From Gulosibacter sediminis (lineage in GTDB: Bacteria > Actinomycetota > Actinomycetes > Actinomycetales > Microbacteriaceae): DNA of 7,404 bases. The notes below the pieces were generated by a model, which was given only the letters and a program-made list of their open reading frames with translations, ran no database searches and was not told where the DNA came from. Shown here in pieces: positions 1 to 5,918 of this stretch (the first letter of the stretch is position 1; each line of letters starts with the position of its first letter). A program made the position numbers and the translations under genes. The DNA is taken from assembly GCF_014904065.1 (NCBI RefSeq), contig NZ_JACXJG010000009.1:169129-176532 (forward strand), read 5' to 3'.

Positions 1-465
1 CATGTTCGCCGCCGAGACGCTCGATTCGCCGCCACCGGCACCCATGAGCGTGTGCAGCTCGTCAATAAAGGTGATGATGCGGCCTTCGCTCGAGACGATC
101 TCGTCGAGCACCGCCTTCATTCGCTCCTCGAAGTCGCCGCGGTACTTCGCGCCGGCGAGGATCGCCGACATGTCCAGCGAGATGACGTCCTTCTCTTTCA
201 GCGACTCGGGCACGTCGCCAGCGACGATGCGCCGGGCGAGCCCTTCGACAACGGCGGTCTTGCCGACACCGGGTTCGCCGATGAGCACGGGGTTGTTCTT
301 GGTGCGGCGCGTGAGCACCTGGCTGATGCGCCGAATCTCACTGTCTCGCCCGATCACGGGGTCGAGCTTGCCGGCGCGAGCAATGTCGGTGAGGTTGACA
401 CCGAAGCGTTCGAGGGCTGACTGGCTTTCCTCATCGGGAGCCTGGGCGCCTTGCATGTTGGCCAT
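1..465 (-). CDS. clpB: ClpB-type AAA+ disaggregase, N-terminal part (runs off the window), lacking the Clp_N domain
   Basis: This is an ATP-dependent cytoplasmic chaperone that, with DnaK, pulls proteins out of aggregates. Only the first 155 residues lie in the window. Visible in the first AAA+ domain are Walker A GEPGVGKT (residues 63-70), the pore-loop motif KYRG (107-110) and Walker B ending ITFIDE (131-136) followed by LH. The family signature [12 protein letters not shown] is at 33-44. The start ATG (465-463) has a strong Shine-Dalgarno site, AAAGGAG, just upstream. A usual ClpB has about 150 residues of N-domain before this point. Here only about 20 residues precede the domain, and the upstream DNA shows no Clp_N-like coding, so the protein is naturally of the N-domain-less kind. 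A HAIR operator upstream points to HspR control. ClpC is an alternative, but TFIDELH and the lack of an N-domain favour ClpB. The C-terminal half, not seen, would settle it. Confidence 0.93.
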   Translation of the reverse strand, partial: MANMQGAQAPDEESQSALERFGVNLTDIARAGKLDPVIGRDSEIRRISQVLTRRTKNNPVLIGEPGVGKTAVVEGLARRIVAGDVPESLKEKDVISLDMSAILAGAKYRGDFEERMKAVLDEIVSSEGRIITFIDELHTLMGAGGGESSVSAANM

Positions 466-496
466 TGGTGTCTCCTTTCGCTGATCTGAATCACAA

Positions 497-517
497 CTTG
501 AGCGGACTTGACTCAAG
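497..517 (-). promoter_or_regulatory. HAIR operator (HspR-binding inverted repeat) of clpB
   Basis: On the plus strand CTTGAGC, seven bases, then ACTCAAG. The HspR consensus is CTTGAGT-N7-ACTCAAG, so 13 of 14 conserved bases match with the exact 7-base spacing. The symmetry extends one base each side (AACTTGAG ... CTCAAGTT, 495-519). The site lies 31 bases upstream of the clpB start codon. On the minus strand its TTGAGT could serve as a -35, with a weak -10 (TGATTC) 17 bases downstream, so bound HspR would block the core promoter. In Streptomyces HspR represses dnaK, clpB and lon through such sites. Repression here is inferred from that. Confidence 0.9.
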
Positions 518-604
518 TTTACGACTTTCTCCAGGCCGCGCAAGCATTTGAGCTGGGATTTTCCTGCGCAACACGCCCACAAATCAAGAAAACCCCACCA
601 CCTC

Positions 605-626
605 GTTAACCTGCTGTTAACCTCTT
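605..626 (+). repeat. Tandem 11-base direct repeat in the clpB/SRPBCC intergenic region
   Basis: GTTAACCTGCT is followed directly by GTTAACCTCTT (9 of 11 identical). A third, much weaker copy starting GTTCA follows at 627. The period is close to one helical turn, so a protein could read the same face of the helix twice. GTTAAC is itself a palindrome. It lies about 90 bases upstream of the 717 start and may be part of that gene's promoter. No matching regulator is recognised. Confidence 0.45.
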
Positions 627-651
627 GTTCAAGCAGCGGTCATCACTGCTC

Positions 652-694
652 CTGTTGCGAACCCGCAACAGCCCAAACATCTGCCAAATGGCAG
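652..694 (+). promoter_or_regulatory. Two small stem-loops in the presumed 5' leader of the SRPBCC gene
   Basis: The first is a perfect 8-bp stem, CTGTTGCG / CGCAACAG, with a 4-base loop AACC (652-671). The second is CTGCC / GGCAG with loop AAAT (681-694), ending 8 bases before the AGGAGG ribosome-binding site at 703-708. Neither has a U-run after it, so they do not look like terminators. They could affect mRNA stability or access to the ribosome-binding site, or be protein-binding sites in DNA. The transcription start is unknown, so their presence in the RNA is inferred. Confidence 0.4.
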
Positions 695-716
695 CCAGAA
701 ATAGGAGGCGACAACA

Positions 717-1319
717 ATGGCTGAAATCATCGGCAAGATTGGTCGCGAATCTGGCGGCTTTCGAGTTGTGTTCGACATCGATTCACAGTTCGGTCGCCGC
801 GAGCTCTGGCGCGCGATTAGTGACCGTGACGCCCTCGCATCGTGGCTTGGAACGTTCTCGCACGACCTCGTGGCGGGTAACCACTTCACTGTGGAGTACC
901 TTAACGATTCGCACTACGACATCGAGGGCAAGGTGCTCGAGTTCGAGCCGCTACGCGCCCTCGACTACGAGTGGAAGTTCGGGAGCTACCCGGCCTCGAA
1001 CATTCGCTTCGACCTCGAGAACGGCCTCGTCGGCGGCACGCATCTGCGACTGACAGTGTCGGGGCTCGACGAAGACGACGTCGTGCGCGCGGCATCGACC
1101 TGGCACGCCCAGCTCGAGTTCCTGCGCCTGTTCCTCAATGACATCCCCGTGCCGGCTTACGCCCTGCGCTTCCGCCGCGATGAGCTTCTCGCCGCGTACG
1201 ACCAGCAGGTGCGCAACTTCGGCACCGCACTGACGGACACCGACGCCGCGTCGCCGAGCACGCCAGCGCGCCGAAACCCTATGGTCTCGGTACTTCACGC
1301 GCACTCGTACCTCGCGTAG
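717..1319 (+). CDS. SRPBCC / AHSA1-like domain protein, function unknown
   Basis: A 200-residue cytoplasmic protein with no signal peptide or membrane segment. Its layout fits the SRPBCC (START-like, AHSA1/polyketide-cyclase) helix-grip fold. There is a first strand around residues 15-22, then the helix LWRAISDRDALASWLG (30-45) typical of the family with W43. Strands follow to about 115, and a long C-terminal helix (about 122-142) would cover the ligand cavity. The last 50 residues extend beyond the domain and become polar and probably disordered. The ATG is chosen because AGGAGG lies 8 bases upstream. The gene is divergent from clpB and shares its regulatory region, so co-control by heat shock is possible but unproven. 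Eukaryotic AHSA1 activates Hsp90, but bacterial members bind varied ligands, so no role should be assumed. Fold confidence is good and function is unknown. Confidence 0.85.
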   Translation: MAEIIGKIGRESGGFRVVFDIDSQFGRRELWRAISDRDALASWLGTFSHDLVAGNHFTVEYLNDSHYDIEGKVLEFEPLRALDYEWKFGSYPASNIRFDLENGLVGGTHLRLTVSGLDEDDVVRAASTWHAQLEFLRLFLNDIPVPAYALRFRRDELLAAYDQQVRNFGTALTDTDAASPSTPARRNPMVSVLHAHSYLA

Positions 1320-1336
1320 CGCCTGAGCCACGACCC

Positions 1337-1378
1337 GGTGGGCGTCGCAGCACTTGCTGCGGCGCCCACCGTTCGTTT
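1337..1378 (+). terminator. Strong intrinsic terminator between convergent genes
   Basis: A 15-bp stem with one G-U pair: left arm 1337-1351 (GGTGGGCGTCGCAGC), loop ACTT, right arm 1356-1370 (GCTGCGGCGCCCACC). It is followed by GTTCGTTT. It starts 17 bases after the stop of the SRPBCC gene. The T-rich tail is on the plus-strand side only. The hairpin would also form in RNA read from the other side, so it may help to stop readthrough from the maltokinase gene. Confidence 0.85.
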
Positions 1379-1407
1379 CCGGCTCGAGGCCAGGCGGATG
1401 CGCGAGG

Positions 1408-2835
1408 CTAGTGGCGCGCAGAGCGCTCGGTGAGCCGGCGCACGGCCAGCGCGGGAATCGTGAGCCAGTCGGGTCGGTGCCGGGCCTCGTAGATTACTTC
1501 GTAGACGGCCTTGTCGAGTTCGTACGCGATGAGCACGGCCTCGAGGTCGGCCTCGCCCGGCGCATCCTCACCCGCCTCGACCGCGTCGAGCGCGACGAGG
1601 CCGTCGGTGTATCCCTGCAAGAAGGAGGCGCGAGCTGAGTCGGCCCAGGCCCGCGCGACCTCGCGCCCCGCGCGCACCGACAGCGCGCCCGAGACGTAGT
1701 CGAACGAGCGGAGCATGCCGGCGAGGTCGCGCTGCGGCACGTCGGGTGAGTTGCGCTCGGCGAGCGGGCGCAGCGGCTCGCCCTCGAAGTCGAGCAGCAC
1801 CCAGCCGCGGTCGGGCACCGCGAGCACCTGGCCGAGATGGAAATCGCCGTGGATGCGCTGCAGCAGCGGCCAATTCGCGCGGCGCGCCCGCTCATAGACG
1901 TCGTCGACCGACTGCACGAGCGACTCGAGCTCGGGCAGCGCCTCGACCGCGAGGCCGAAGCGCGCGCGCATCTGCTCGACCGCGGCATCGACGTCGTCCT
2001 GCTCCGGCTCGACGACCGGCATGACGCGACCGAGCGTCGTGTGTACCTCGGCCGTCGCCGCGCCGAGCGACTGCGCGAGCTGCGAGAAGTCCTCGCCCGA
2101 CTCGGCGGCCCGCAGCGCGACGCGCCACGCGTCCTCGACGCCCGCGAAGAACTCCTGCGCAAACGCGAAGTGCCCCGAGAGCCGACCGAGCTGCGGGTCT
2201 GACCACGAGCCCGAGACCTGCCCGAACGTTGGCGGCACGCGCAGCGAGCCGGCCGCCGCGAGCGCGGTCTGCAGCGTCACGTCGGGATTGTCGCCGCCGT
2301 GCAGGGTGCGGAAAACCTTGATGATGAGTGGCACGGCGGGCTCGCCGCCGTCGTCGCGCAGCTCGCAAATAATCGAGGTGTTCGACTGCTCGCCGCCGAG
2401 CACGCGCGACGACGCAAAGCGGTGCGCCCGCGCACCCGGCATCGGCTGGCCGTACGCCTCGACCGCGCTGTCACCGGCGCCGATCGAGCTGCCCTCGTCG
2501 GCGACGAGCGACATCAGGGCGCGCGTGAACGCGGGGTCGTGCGGGCCGTCAACGAGCGCCGCGCGGTCTCCGTGCTCGGTCGCCGCGCCGATGTAGCCGA
2601 GCGGCTCGACCGCGGCGTCGATGTCGCGCACGACAAGCGGCACCTGGTAGGTCTGCGCGTGCTCGAGCGCGGCGTCGCGCACGAGGGCGACGGTGATGAG
2701 CCGCACGCCGGAGTCGTGCTCCGACGCGCTCAGTTGGTAGCTGCCAAGCAGCTCGAGCTGCTCGGGTCGCGCGTCGCCCGCGAACCACCGCTGGTTCGGC
2801 AACCAATCGCTGAGCAGATCCAGAACTTCAGACAT
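1408..2835 (-). CDS. mak: Maltokinase (ATP:maltose 1-phosphotransferase)
   Basis: It phosphorylates maltose with ATP to maltose 1-phosphate. This is the GlgE substrate in the TreS-Mak-GlgE route from trehalose to alpha-glucan. The 475 residues match the family's usual length. The N-terminal cap carries LPNQRWFAGD (12-21). A glycine-rich loop GGEQSNTS (147-154) and IIKVF with the ATP lysine K173 follow. The kinase core has HGDFHLGQVL (329-338, catalytic D331) and LLDFEGEP (347-354, metal-binding D349), then LAERNSPDVPQRDLAGMLRS (358-377), all diagnostic for Mak. The C-terminal YELDKAVYEVIYEARHRPDW (438-457) is also typical. A GAGG ribosome-binding site lies upstream of the ATG. Its usual partners treS, glgE and glgB are not in the window. 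The divergent neighbour is a Nudix gene. Confidence 0.95.
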   Translation of the reverse strand: MSEVLDLLSDWLPNQRWFAGDARPEQLELLGSYQLSASEHDSGVRLITVALVRDAALEHAQTYQVPLVVRDIDAAVEPLGYIGAATEHGDRAALVDGPHDPAFTRALMSLVADEGSSIGAGDSAVEAYGQPMPGARAHRFASSRVLGGEQSNTSIICELRDDGGEPAVPLIIKVFRTLHGGDNPDVTLQTALAAAGSLRVPPTFGQVSGSWSDPQLGRLSGHFAFAQEFFAGVEDAWRVALRAAESGEDFSQLAQSLGAATAEVHTTLGRVMPVVEPEQDDVDAAVEQMRARFGLAVEALPELESLVQSVDDVYERARRANWPLLQRIHGDFHLGQVLAVPDRGWVLLDFEGEPLRPLAERNSPDVPQRDLAGMLRSFDYVSGALSVRAGREVARAWADSARASFLQGYTDGLVALDAVEAGEDAPGEADLEAVLIAYELDKAVYEVIYEARHRPDWLTIPALAVRRLTERSARH

Positions 2836-2868
2836 AGAGGGTCCTCACTCGTGTGACGTGCACTGCCC

Positions 2869-2874
2869 AGCGTA
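2869..2874 (-). promoter_or_regulatory. Possible -10 element for mak
   Basis: Read on the minus strand, TACGCT fits the TANNNT pattern of actinobacterial -10 elements and would give a leader of roughly 27 bases with the GAGG site inside it. No convincing -35 is seen 17 bases upstream, so this is only a candidate. Confidence 0.25.
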
Positions 2875-2912
2875 GTTGGCGAGTCCGAGCGCGGCCGTCG
2901 AACCGGGGAGTG

Positions 2913-2939
2913 TTGCCACGGCGCATCCTGGAATATGCT
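2913..2939 (+). promoter_or_regulatory. Candidate promoter giving a leaderless Nudix mRNA
   Basis: TTGCCA (2913-2918, 5 of 6 to TTGACA) and TATGCT (2934-2939, TANNNT) are separated by a short 15-base spacer. Seven bases after TATGCT comes the ATG at 2947, so transcription would begin at or next to that codon. No Shine-Dalgarno site precedes this ATG, which agrees with a leaderless start. Confidence 0.45.
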
Positions 2940-2946
2940 CATCGCT

Positions 2947-3465
2947 ATGGCACTGCCACAGGTCTGCGTCACCTATTTACTGCGCGATGGCGCGCAGGGA
3001 ACCGAGGTGCTGCTCGGACACAAGAAGCGCGGGCTCGGCGTCTCGAAGATCGTCGGCCTCGGCGGCAAACTCAAGTTCGGCGAGCACCCCCGGGTGGCGG
3101 CCGTGCGCGAGATCGAAGAGGAGGCGAACCTCTTCGTCGACCCGAACCAGCTGCGGCACGTTGCGCTGCTCACCTACATCTTCGGCAGTAAGCCGGCGCT
3201 CTCGCAGGAGTCGTGGGTGTACCTCTGCCGCGATTGGATCGGCGAACCAGCCGAGTCGTCCGAGATCGCGCCCGTGTGGTTCCCGCTCAGCGACCTGCCA
3301 CTCGACAACATGTGGTCGGATGCCCAGTACTGGTTGCCGCGAGCGCTGCGCGGCCAGTTCATCCGCGCGAGCTACATCTTCGGCAACGACCTCAACACGG
3401 CGGTCGCCTCGGACGACCCCGACACAGGGCTGCCGCGCCTGCCGCCGCCCGGCACCGTCGGCTAG
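2947..3465 (+). CDS. MTH1-like Nudix hydrolase (8-oxo-dGTP diphosphatase-type)
   Basis: A 172-residue Nudix pyrophosphatase that likely hydrolyses oxidised or other nucleoside triphosphates. Numbered from MALP, the Nudix box spans G40-L62: G40, E46, R54-E55, E58-E59. The usual glycine near its end is N61. KKRGLG (26-31) and the tail VWFPLSDLPLDNMWSDAQYW (110-129) closely follow human MTH1. By alignment from memory, MTH1 Asn33 corresponds to V36 and Asp120 to A126, while W117 and D119 are kept (W123, D125). Substrate preference may therefore differ. The start at 2947 is chosen for the leaderless promoter; an in-frame ATG at 2935 would add four residues but overlaps the -10. The last 4 bases overlap the stop of the opposite methyltransferase gene. 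Nudix fold is near certain, the exact substrate is not. Confidence 0.9.
   Translation: MALPQVCVTYLLRDGAQGTEVLLGHKKRGLGVSKIVGLGGKLKFGEHPRVAAVREIEEEANLFVDPNQLRHVALLTYIFGSKPALSQESWVYLCRDWIGEPAESSEIAPVWFPLSDLPLDNMWSDAQYWLPRALRGQFIRASYIFGNDLNTAVASDDPDTGLPRLPPPGTVG
3462..3465. other. Shared CTAG stop palindrome of two convergent genes
   Basis: The Nudix gene ends in TAG at 3463-3465 on the plus strand. The methyltransferase ends in TAG on the minus strand (plus-strand CTA, 3462-3464). The genes meet with no spacer, so there is no room for a terminator and each transcript must run antisense into the other gene. Confidence 0.95.
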
Positions 3466-4514
3466 CGGGTCGTTGCCGTCACGGTGAACTTGCTCGTGCG
3501 CGCGAGCTGCCGCGTGGGTCCGACGATGCGCTCGAGGTGCTCGCGGTGGCGCAGGTGTGAGTTGAACACTGTGACGAGGGTGCCGCCCGGCCGCAGCATG
3601 CGCCGCGCCGCGCGGAAGAGCTCGTTTGCCATGCCCTTCTCGACGTCGCGCCCCTCGTGGAACGGCGGGTTGAGCAGTACGAGGTCGCAGCTCGCATCGT
3701 CGATTCCGGCGCCCGCGTCGCCGCGTACCACCGTGATGCGCCCGTCGAGCCCGTTCGCGGCGGCGGTTGCGGCGGCGGATGCGCAGGCCGCCCAGCTGCG
3801 GTCGGTCGCGATCACCTCAGCGTCGGGCAGCCGCTTCGCGAGCCAGGCGGCGAGGAGACCCGTGCCACAGCCGAGGTCGACGGCCCGTCTCGCGTCGAGG
3901 TCATCGACGTCGAGCGCCTCGATGAGGGCGCGGGTGCCGATGTCGTAGCCGGTGCCCGCGAACGCGGCGCCATGGGCTGCGACGGTGAGGTCGAGGTCGT
4001 CGATGCGCGCCTCGCGCGGGTAGCTCAGTTCGGCGGCGGGCTTCGGCTCGGTGCCGACGATCGCGCGCGCCTTGCGCAGGCCGCGCGTGGCCCGCACCTG
4101 GGCGAAGTGGCGCTCGAACTGCTCGTTCATCGAGCGGGTGAGGTGCTTCTCGCGGCCGGCGAGCATGAGCGTGACGCCCGGCGCCGCCTTCGCCGCGACG
4201 GTTTCGGCGATCTCGTCGAGCTCAGCGAGCGACTTCGGCAGCAGGCCGAGCACGAGCTCCGCGCCGTCGAACAGCTCGCCGTCGAGCTCGGCACACTCGG
4301 TGATGGCCGCGTGCTCGAACACGTCGCGCGCCTCGGGGCTCACGCCGGCGTCGCTGAAGACCCGGATGCTCGGGCGCGCCTCGCCCGGCAGCTCGGCGAG
4401 CGCGCGGGCGAAGTCGAGCTGCGCATCCTCGACGATCGCGACGGTGCGCGGGAGGTCTTCGAGCTGGGTGACCCCGAGCTCGTGCAGGACGACGTCAACT
4501 TCCGGTGCACTCAT
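3462..4514 (-). CDS. RsmC/RlmG-family class I SAM-dependent methyltransferase (probable rRNA guanine-N2 methyltransferase)
   Basis: A 350-residue protein with the two-lobed layout of RsmC/RlmG. The N-terminal half (about 1-165) is the degenerate, non-catalytic lobe and contains LGLLPKSLAELDEI (89-102) and a KAR motif (148-150), as in RlmG. The C-terminal half holds the working Rossmann domain. GTGYDIGTRALIEAL (187-201) precedes motif I, VDLGCGTGLLAAWL (212-225), which binds SAM, and an acidic end to strand 2 at D238. Motif IV is LLNPPFHEG (280-288), whose NPPF is the signature of N-methylation of guanine or adenine. The tail ending SKFTVTAT is also RlmG-like. Known relatives modify G1207 of 16S rRNA (RsmC) or G1835 of 23S rRNA (RlmG); which target applies here cannot be told. 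A modest AGGA site precedes the ATG. It is divergent from sqdB and convergent with the Nudix gene. Confidence 0.88.
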   Translation of the reverse strand: MSAPEVDVVLHELGVTQLEDLPRTVAIVEDAQLDFARALAELPGEARPSIRVFSDAGVSPEARDVFEHAAITECAELDGELFDGAELVLGLLPKSLAELDEIAETVAAKAAPGVTLMLAGREKHLTRSMNEQFERHFAQVRATRGLRKARAIVGTEPKPAAELSYPREARIDDLDLTVAAHGAAFAGTGYDIGTRALIEALDVDDLDARRAVDLGCGTGLLAAWLAKRLPDAEVIATDRSWAACASAAATAAANGLDGRITVVRGDAGAGIDDASCDLVLLNPPFHEGRDVEKGMANELFRAARRMLRPGGTLVTVFNSHLRHREHLERIVGPTRQLARTSKFTVTATTR

Positions 4515-4533
4515 TGCAGCATCCTGTCACGCT

Positions 4534-4567
4534 GCGGCCCCCGACGTGCCGAGGCGATGGGGGCCGC
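4534..4567. promoter_or_regulatory. 9-bp perfect GC inverted repeat between the methyltransferase and sqdB
   Basis: GCGGCCCCC (4534-4542) and GGGGGCCGC (4559-4567) are separated by 16 bases and start 20 bases upstream of the methyltransferase ATG. The flanking genes are divergent and no U-run follows on either strand, so it is not an obvious terminator. It could be an operator or a leader structure of the methyltransferase mRNA. A weaker hairpin, CGTCGC / GCGACG (4623-4642, loop 8), lies nearer sqdB. Confidence 0.5.
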
Positions 4568-4576
4568 GCGACTTCA

Positions 4577-4603
4577 TTGTCCGTTAACTGGGCCCCGTAG
4601 CAT
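4577..4603 (+). promoter_or_regulatory. Weak promoter candidate for sqdB-sqdX
   Basis: TAGCAT (4598-4603) fits TANNNT and TTGTCC (4577-4582) resembles a -35, but the spacer of 15 is short. It would give a leader of about 70 bases before the GTG start. No better pair is seen in 4568-4667. Confidence 0.25.
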
Positions 4604-4677
4604 GGACGGAGTTTCCGTATCCCGTCGCTTTACTGCGCGACGCTGGGACTCGGATCCGCGACAAACCAGGAGAACAC

Positions 4678-5910
4678 GTGAAGATCGCAATTCTCGGTGG
4701 CGACGGCTTCTGCGGCTGGCCCACTGCCCTGCACCTGTCGAACGCTGGCCACGACGTTGTCATTGTCGACAACCTCTCGCGCCGCCGCATCGACGAAGAG
4801 CTCGGCGCGAACTCGCTGACCCCCATCGCCCCCATCGAGGAGCGTCTCGCGGTGTGGAAGGACGTTTCGGGCAAGGACGTCACGTTCAAGAACATCGACG
4901 TCGCGCAGGACTACGACGCCCTGCTGCAGCTCATCGTCGACGAGGAGCTCGAGGCGATCGTGCACTTCGCCGAGCAGCGCGCCGCGCCGTACTCGATGAA
5001 GTCGCCGTGGCACAAGCGCTACACCGTCGACAACAACGTCAACGCAACGAACAACGTGCTCACCGCGATCGTCGAGTCCGGTCGCGACGTGCACCTCGTG
5101 CACCTCGGCACCATGGGCGTCTACGGCTACGGCACCGCCGGCATGAAGATTCCCGAGGGCTACCTCAGCGTCGAGGTCGTCAGCGATGAGGACGAGAACG
5201 GCAACAAGGTCGAAGAACACCGCGTCAGCCAGGAGATTCTCTACCCGACCAACCCGGGCTCGGTGTACCACCTCACCAAGGTGCTCGACCAGAATATGTT
5301 CGCGTACTTCGCGAAGAACGACCAGCTGCGCATCACCGACCTGCACCAGGGCATCGTGTGGGGCACGAACACCGCCGAGACCGCCCTCGACGAGCGCCTC
5401 ATCAACCGCTTCGACTACGACGGCGACTACGGCACGGTGCTCAACCGCTTCCTCATGCAGGCGGCCGTCGGCTACCCGCTCACAGTGCACGGCACAGGCG
5501 GCCAGACCCGCGCGTTCATCCATATTCAGGACACGGTGCGCTGCATCGAGATCGCGCTCACGAACCCGCCGAAGCGCGGCGACCGCGTCATGATCTTCAA
5601 CCAAATGACCGAGACGCACCGTGTGCGCGACCTCGCCGAGCTCATCGCGAAGATTGCGGATGCGCGGGTCGAGAACGTGCCGAACCCGCGCAACGAGGCG
5701 GCCGAGAACGAGCTGCACGTGCGCAACGACACGTTCCTCGACCTTGGCCTCAACCCGACCAAGCTTGCCGAAGGCCTGCTGCTCGAGGTCACCGACATCG
5801 CGCGCAACTACGCCGACCGCGCCGACCTGTCAAAGGTGCCGGCCACCTCGCTCTGGACGCAGAACCAGCACGCGGGCGTGCCCGCGTCGGTCGCCGCCGA
5901 CACCAAGTAG
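4678..5910 (+). CDS. sqdB: UDP-sulfoquinovose synthase (SQD1/SqdB)
   Basis: It converts UDP-glucose and sulfite to UDP-sulfoquinovose in the cytoplasm with bound NAD, the first committed step of sulfolipid synthesis. It is a 410-residue short-chain (extended SDR) enzyme. Visible are the NAD loop GGDGFCGW (7-14, family-specific), VDNLSRRRID (30-39), FAEQRAAPYSM (97-107, R101) and LGTMGVYG (143-150, T145). The active-site YHLTK (197-201; Y197, K201, with H198) and GGQTRAFIHIQDTVRCIEIA (274-293) follow. These match SQD1 through almost the whole length, including the C-terminal VPNPRNEA (334-341). Relative to Arabidopsis SQD1 there is an acidic insert of about ten residues near 166-187, and V148 replaces the Glu of TMGEYG. 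The GTG start is chosen because AGGAGA lies at 4668-4673 and MKIAILGG is the expected N-terminus. sqdX follows after 8 bases, so the two are probably cotranscribed. Codons are almost all G- or C-ending, which suggests strong expression. Confidence 0.95.
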   Translation: MKIAILGGDGFCGWPTALHLSNAGHDVVIVDNLSRRRIDEELGANSLTPIAPIEERLAVWKDVSGKDVTFKNIDVAQDYDALLQLIVDEELEAIVHFAEQRAAPYSMKSPWHKRYTVDNNVNATNNVLTAIVESGRDVHLVHLGTMGVYGYGTAGMKIPEGYLSVEVVSDEDENGNKVEEHRVSQEILYPTNPGSVYHLTKVLDQNMFAYFAKNDQLRITDLHQGIVWGTNTAETALDERLINRFDYDGDYGTVLNRFLMQAAVGYPLTVHGTGGQTRAFIHIQDTVRCIEIALTNPPKRGDRVMIFNQMTETHRVRDLAELIAKIADARVENVPNPRNEAAENELHVRNDTFLDLGLNPTKLAEGLLLEVTDIARNYADRADLSKVPATSLWTQNQHAGVPASVAADTK

Positions 5911-5918
5911 GCGTCGGT

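Noticed and set aside
548..553. A lone TTGAGC resembling a second HAIR half-site.
   Set aside because: There is no partner half-site at the required 7-base spacing.
632..650. AGCAG / CTGCT inverted repeat upstream of the SRPBCC gene.
   Set aside because: Five base pairs with a 9-base loop is within chance expectation.
2935..2946. An upstream ATG that would lengthen the Nudix protein by four residues (MLIA).
   Set aside because: It overlaps the likely -10 TATGCT and has no Shine-Dalgarno site. The ATG at 2947 fits a leaderless start and the usual family N-terminus.
3657..5189. A long open frame (about 510 codons) on the plus strand across the methyltransferase gene and the start of sqdB.
   Set aside because: It is antisense to a well-recognised methyltransferase and out of frame with sqdB. 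Its protein is dominated by Arg, Ala, Gly, Val, Glu and Asp without family motifs, as expected for a shadow frame in GC-rich DNA.
4630..5718. A long open frame (about 362 codons) on the minus strand opposite sqdB.
   Set aside because: It is the exact antisense of conserved sqdB codons, with no domain or ribosome-binding site of its own.
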